Assembly (NCBI GenBank): GCA_016763955.1 | Contig: JAESSU010000298.1 | Coordinates: 1-10,417 of the forward strand | Direction: 5' to 3' | Length of the DNA: 10,417 nt | From: Phycisphaeraceae bacterium | Lineage (GTDB): Bacteria; Planctomycetota; Phycisphaerae; Phycisphaerales; Phycisphaeraceae | Part shown: piece by piece, positions 6,685-10,417 of the stretch | How the letters are laid out: every line of letters starts with the position of its first letter | Position numbering within the stretch: position 1 is the first letter of the stretch | Notes under the pieces: generated by a model | Seen by the model: only the letters and a program-made list of their open reading frames with translations | Database searches by the model: none | What the model was told of the DNA's origin: nothing | Program-made: the position numbers and the translations under genes

Positions 6685-7033
6685 TAATCTCAAAAACATG
6701 GCAGGCATCATGGGCCAAGCCAAAGAAATGAAACAAAAAATGGAAGCGGTTCAGGAATCGCTTTCGAGTAAGACGGTTTCTGCGGAATCTGGAGCTGGTG
6801 CGGTGACGGTGATTATGAATGGCAAATTTGAAGTCATGGACATCAAGATGGACCCGGTGATGATTGTCACTTTAGCTGGCGAAGGTGTTGATGCGGACCA
6901 GCAGATGATTCAAGATTTAATCGTCGCAGCTTGCCGTGGAGCCCATGTTAAAGCTCAGCAATTAGTCCAAGATGAAATGGCTCAAGTGACTGGCGGATTG
7001 AATTTGCCAGGGTTGGATCAGATGTTTAAGTAA
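6677..7033 (+). CDS. ebfC: YbaB/EbfC family nucleoid-associated protein
   Basis: Small DNA-binding protein of 118 residues that acts as a dimer on the nucleoid. Family features: a helical N-terminus with Met/Lys-rich coiled segment (about 10-32: MGQAKEMKQKMEAVQE), a beta-rich core with VTVIMNGKFEVMDIKMDP (about 43-60), and a C-terminal helix rich in Ala and Gln ending near GLNLPGL. Length is normal for the family. Start ATG 6677 has AGGAG at 6665-6669 with seven-base spacing and lies inside the last codons of the tau frame, so it overlaps dnaX by eight bases and is probably translationally coupled. The dnaX-ebfC pairing is widespread in bacteria, but recR, commonly next, is not here. Confidence 0.9.
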   Translation: MFDNLKNMAGIMGQAKEMKQKMEAVQESLSSKTVSAESGAGAVTVIMNGKFEVMDIKMDPVMIVTLAGEGVDADQQMIQDLIVAACRGAHVKAQQLVQDEMAQVTGGLNLPGLDQMFK

Positions 7034-7034
7034 G

Positions 7035-7068
7035 TCAATAAAAAAACACTATTGAAATAGCTCGCTGG
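7035..7068. terminator. Weak stem between convergent ebfC and membrane gene
   Basis: TCAATA (7035-7040) pairs with TATTGA (7050-7055). On the minus strand CTAT-TTCA-ATAG is followed by TG and seven T residues, which could end the right-hand operon. The stems are short and AT-rich, so this is tentative. Confidence 0.25.
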
Positions 7069-7109
7069 TCTTTAAAATCGCAGTTGTATTTTTGAATGCA
7101 AGAGGACGT

Positions 7110-7811
7110 TTAGCTACCCGTTTTTGAATCACGTCCGATGTGTCCGATGACCGGGTCATTGGGGTCATGCGGGAAATTTACAGCAGGTGCTTTGCCAGCG
7201 AAGTGGTCATCAAGTGACATATTCTGAGATCCGGGCGCGGGATATGCGAAGGTTCCGGGGTTTTCGAGACTTCCGGGGCCAAGGGCGGGGGCTAGGTGTG
7301 TTGTGAACATTGGGGGCATGTTGTCATGGGGCGCGGAGGCCATTGCCATGTGTGGCGGTTGGTATGCTTGAGCCCGAGCGCTACGTGGGTAAGCGGGTTT
7401 GACGTGCGGAGCATGGGCGCGGAACGATCGGTGAATCGGACTGTTCCGCTGACAATATTCTAAGAGCATGAGCGCAACGATTGAGACGTTATACATCAGC
7501 AGAATCATAATTAGACCATGAAGCGCATATTCATGGGGCTGAATGTCTAATTGCTTATGGAAGAAAAAGACATCACCCATGCGATGAAGTTTGAGTTCTA
7601 GAGATTTACTGCCTAGTGTGCTTGCAAAGGGCAGGCCTGTAAAATCCTCACGGAAAATTCTGGGTAGGTCCGGGATCAATGCCCACAGTCCACCTGCGGT
7701 CATGGATAGTGGAAGCCATCGCCAGCCGCGGCGCATGACCATGCAGCTTACGCCAGTAATGGCTGTTGCACCAGCCATTCCGACTGCAAAATGCATTGTT
7801 GTCCATGCCAT
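7110..7811 (-). CDS. Hypothetical membrane protein with disordered tail
   Basis: Unrecognised protein of 233 residues. Hydrophobic segments at about 8-25, 33-47 and 97-117 place the N-terminal half in the membrane. Between them lie scattered potential metal ligands: His7, PDLP at 47-50, His76, Asp80, His85, His93 and His98. This pattern loosely recalls YdjM/DUF457-type membrane-bound metal-dependent hydrolases, but I would not assign that. Residues about 125-233 form a low-complexity tail rich in Pro, His, Met and Ala with no predicted fold. The start ATG 7811 has GGAG nine bases upstream. It follows the broken dehydrogenase by 57 bp on the same strand and is probably the last gene of the operon; a role in surface polysaccharide production is suggested by context only. 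Confidence 0.6.
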   Translation of the reverse strand: MAWTTMHFAVGMAGATAITGVSCMVMRRGWRWLPLSMTAGGLWALIPDLPRIFREDFTGLPFASTLGSKSLELKLHRMGDVFFFHKQLDIQPHEYALHGLIMILLMYNVSIVALMLLEYCQRNSPIHRSFRAHAPHVKPAYPRSARAQAYQPPHMAMASAPHDNMPPMFTTHLAPALGPGSLENPGTFAYPAPGSQNMSLDDHFAGKAPAVNFPHDPNDPVIGHIGRDSKTGS

Positions 7812-7868
7812 TTAAGATCACTCCAACAGATGGTCTTCCGCCATGCTGCTGAAGTTGACCTATGAGGT

Positions 7869-9220
7869 TCATGCAGCGAGGGCGTTTGGTATCTGTTGAT
7901 ATGTTTCGGCATTCTGTTGCGTGAACTTACCCTGTCCAGTGAGGTCAATAACAGTCTTTCCCACTAAGTGTTCAGGTTGTAGCGATTGAATCGATTTGGT
8001 GATCACCACGACCTGTGCATCGGCTAATGCGCTCTGTAAATCGTCACGTAAAAGCATCTTTAAATGTGGTAAATGTTGGGCGACATACACTGCGTTGGCA
8101 CCAATAAGATTCTCTGGAATCAAATCCGGGTCATAAATGGAAAGTGCAATACCCTTACCTAGCAGTTGTTCTGCGAGGTCTACCATTGGGCTTTCACGTA
8201 GATCATCCGTACCTGCTTTGAATGTCAGTCCAAGGAGTAATGTCCGTTGACGTCCATGTGATAGGACGGCATCGACACCGCGTTTTAGCTGCGCTTTATT
8301 GGCATCAAGAACAGAACTAATCAGTGGTAAGTCATGCCAAATTCATGGGCTTTACCCATCATCGCACGGGTGTCTTTGGGCAAGCAAGAGCCGCCAAAGG
8401 CAAAGCCGGGTTTGAGATACGCAGGTGAGATGTTGAGTTTTGTGTCCTGTGAAAAAGCATGCATGACCTTGGCAGGGTCTGCGCCCAAGGCATTGGCTAA
8501 AGCCCCAATCTCGTTGGCAAAGTCGATTTTAATCGCATGAAAAATATTACATGCATATTTCATCAATTCACTTTCACGGGATGCTAAAGGCAGATGAGGC
8601 GCATCGACATTTTGATAAAGGGTGTGCATTGCCTGATCCACAGCGACGCGATCAGATGGATCATCGGAACCCCAGACAATCATCGGAGGCTGATGCCAGT
8701 CTTTAAGGGCGCTGCCTTCGCGTAAAAATTCGGGATGATGACATACTGCAATATTGGGGCATGAGGCTTTGAGCTTGGGGACAATGTGTGTTGCGACAGT
8801 ACCCGGTGGAACCGTGCTACGGATCATCACCACGCGGGGCTTGGTTTCAAAATGTAGGGACATGGCAAGCTGATCGGTGACGCGATTGATCGCATCGAGA
8901 TTCACTTGGCCTTGTGCGTTACTGGGTGTGCCTACCGCAACCATAATGATGTCCGCTGCTTTGACTGCGGCAGTTAAATCATCGGTTGCATCAAGCTTTC
9001 CGCTGGCATGCATCTGGGAAACGAGTTGTTGCAAGCCCGGTTCAAACACAGGTGATTGACCGCTTTGGAGCATCTTGAGTTTGGTGGGTTGCACTTCTAC
9101 GCCAATGACATGACAACCTTGGGATGCCAAGGCTGCGCTACTCACTGCACCGACGTACCCCATGCCAATCATTGCGACGGTGGGCATGGTTTTGACTGTC
9201 GTTTCTTGATTAAGTGTCAT
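7869..9220 (-). pseudogene. Nucleotide-sugar dehydrogenase with a frameshift
   Basis: UDP-glucose/GDP-mannose dehydrogenase family: NAD-dependent four-electron oxidation of a sugar nucleotide to its uronic acid, feeding acidic polysaccharide synthesis. Restored length would be about 450 residues. The N-terminal Rossmann site is IGMGYVG (18-24); PEFLREG (163-169), KYACN (221-225) and Lys231 lie in the middle; the catalytic cysteine is Cys279 in AFGGSCLPKD. The style of PGFAFGGSCLPKD and the QPPM after LREG favours the AlgD-like GDP-mannose 6-dehydrogenase branch, but substrate cannot be fixed. The first frame stops at 8321-8323. Adding one T opposite 8329-8330 restores the family sequence MTLPLISSVLDANK and the C-terminal LTFKAGTDDLRES domain down to TGA 7869. 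Start ATG 9220 overlaps the upstream stop (TAATG) and has AAGGA at 9234-9230. It could be a true pseudogene or a sequencing error. Confidence 0.8.
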
Positions 9221-10416
9221 TATGCAGCTTCCTTATTAACGAATTGATTTAACTCATGAGCTTTAAAATGGGACTCTTGGTTTGCGTGTGTTTGACTTGC
9301 CAGATGTTGTTGGCATTGCCCGTTTGATGCGGGTAGGTGGTCAAGCCAATCGAGCATTTCGATTGCAGCATTGGACCAACTATGTTCAGCTAGGACCCAT
9401 TGACGAAGTAGCATTCCAAGTCCCTTGGCAAGGACGGTGTCCGACCAGAGGTCCTCGATGCTGCTAATCCACATCGCAGGATTCGTGCAGGTAAGAACAG
9501 GCACTTGGCCCTGTTGGGACTTTAAGCCGGCGATTGCTTTGGGTGAACCAATGATTGGAATTCCCATGGCTGCCGCTTCTAAAAGTTTGTTTTTAATTCC
9601 ACCGCCGCAACGCATCGGCATGACCGTTACGCTACTACTATGGACATAAGGCCTAATGTCCGGCACACCGCCAGTAATCTCCACACCCGCAATTTTTGCC
9701 AATGCGTTCACCGCAGCGTTTGGATTTTTGCCGACGATTTTAAATGTCGCATCCGGATGCTTGGCATGTAATTGAAGCCAAACTTTTTGGCAGAACCATG
9801 TCACTGCATCAATGTTAGGTTCAAAGTCCATGCGACCCCAGAACACAAGCTGCTTATTGATCGGGCGGCTTGTTGGGGGCGTAAAGTAATCCATGTCCAC
9901 GCCGTTGCGGATACAAGTGCTTTGTTTGGCACCTGCAAGATGTTTGAGAAGTTTGGCTTCAAATGGAGCCACGCCAATCGCGCCGTCTAAGCCCCGGGCA
10001 AAGAATGTTTCCAATCCGCCGTACAAGGCAAGCTTTTGCAATCGGCTGCTAAGGGTCGATAATCCTTCACGTCGCATGCACGAAAGTTGGAAATAAACCA
10101 ACTCATCTGCGGCATACCAAACCTTACGAATATTAGGAAACTGCTTAAGGGCTCGGAGCATCAGAATACTATGCTGTCCAAGGCCGATGACGGTTTTGGG
10201 TTGATAGCGTTTAACCAGTGAGATAATGCCCGCAAACTTTTCAAGGTCTCTGCCTTGATACTTTGCAATGCGCATCCGAACGCGGGATCCTAGACCCTTC
10301 CAACCTTGGAGGAAGTGTTTGGTTTGCTCTGCATTAACGCTAGGCCAATCCTGATACAAACTTTTGATTTGATTAGATGCCGCATCGGGTATGGGCTCAA
10401 TGCTTGCCACTGCGAC
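9220..10416 (-). CDS. GT4-type glycosyltransferase, 5' partial
   Basis: Retaining GT-B fold sugar transferase that would move a sugar from a nucleotide donor onto a growing polysaccharide. The frame is open to the right edge; a GTG at 10410 could start it, but most of the N-terminal acceptor domain seems to lie outside. Numbering from that GTG (396 residues): IRNGVDMDYF (167-176) starts the donor domain, FWGRMDFEPNIDA (190-202) is the glycine/arginine loop, FKIVG (223-227) and PDIRPYV (250-256) follow, and MRCGGGIKNKLLEAAAMG (266-283) carries the donor-binding glutamate region. The pattern resembles TIGR03087-type transferases associated with PEP-CTERM/EpsH exopolysaccharide systems. A tail of about 50 polar residues (Gln, His, Asn-rich) follows the domain. 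The stop overlaps the dehydrogenase start by one base. Confidence 0.82.
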   Translation of the reverse strand, partial: VAVASIEPIPDAASNQIKSLYQDWPSVNAEQTKHFLQGWKGLGSRVRMRIAKYQGRDLEKFAGIISLVKRYQPKTVIGLGQHSILMLRALKQFPNIRKVWYAADELVYFQLSCMRREGLSTLSSRLQKLALYGGLETFFARGLDGAIGVAPFEAKLLKHLAGAKQSTCIRNGVDMDYFTPPTSRPINKQLVFWGRMDFEPNIDAVTWFCQKVWLQLHAKHPDATFKIVGKNPNAAVNALAKIAGVEITGGVPDIRPYVHSSSVTVMPMRCGGGIKNKLLEAAAMGIPIIGSPKAIAGLKSQQGQVPVLTCTNPAMWISSIEDLWSDTVLAKGLGMLLRQWVLAEHSWSNAAIEMLDWLDHLPASNGQCQQHLASQTHANQESHFKAHELNQFVNKEAA

Positions 10417-10417
10417 A

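Noticed and set aside
7869..8186. A separate 105-residue gene
   Set aside because: It is the C-terminal domain of the nucleotide-sugar dehydrogenase, displaced by the single-base break near 8329; its apparent ATG is internal (before VDLAEQL).

Overview
The window looks like chromosomal DNA of a Planctomycetota-like bacterium, most plausibly Phycisphaerae. This is an inference from the style of the DnaX, YacL-type PIN/TRAM and EbfC proteins, the moderate G+C content and the ffs-dnaX-ebfC gene order. No 16S rRNA or other decisive marker is present. There are no mobile elements, CRISPR arrays or tRNAs that I can support.

Left block (1-2951, + strand): a large glycoside-hydrolase-like protein with a clan GH-A type barrel, cut by the left window edge. 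It is followed 27 bp later by a small secreted protein with a CBM-like fold signature. The two look co-transcribed and suited to polysaccharide processing. A 333-bp non-coding gap (2952-3284) with AT-rich stem-loops separates them from the convergent next gene.

Central block (3285-7033): a minus-strand YacL-type membrane PIN/TRAM protein diverges from a plus-strand information-processing cluster. That cluster holds a bacterial SRP RNA (ffs) behind two tandem promoter-like sequences, then dnaX, then ebfC/ybaB. The dnaX gene is the most interesting object here. The zero frame stops directly after a run of ten adenines, giving a 397-residue gamma-like product. The -1 frame continues through a proline-rich linker and a tau C-terminal domain and stops inside the ebfC start region. 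Gamma is thus the default product and tau (about 598 residues) needs slippage, the reverse of the E. coli arrangement. The DnaX ATPase also lacks the usual four-cysteine zinc module. recR, which often follows ebfC, is absent.

Right block (7110-10416, minus strand): a probable exopolysaccharide operon read right to left. It contains a GT4-type glycosyltransferase cut by the right edge, a nucleotide-sugar dehydrogenase (GDP-mannose/UDP-glucose dehydrogenase family) broken by one apparent single-base deletion, and a small membrane protein with a long disordered tail. The first two genes overlap at a TAATG junction, suggesting translational coupling. The dehydrogenase would supply a uronic-acid sugar nucleotide and the transferase would use an activated sugar, so the three probably serve surface-polysaccharide synthesis.
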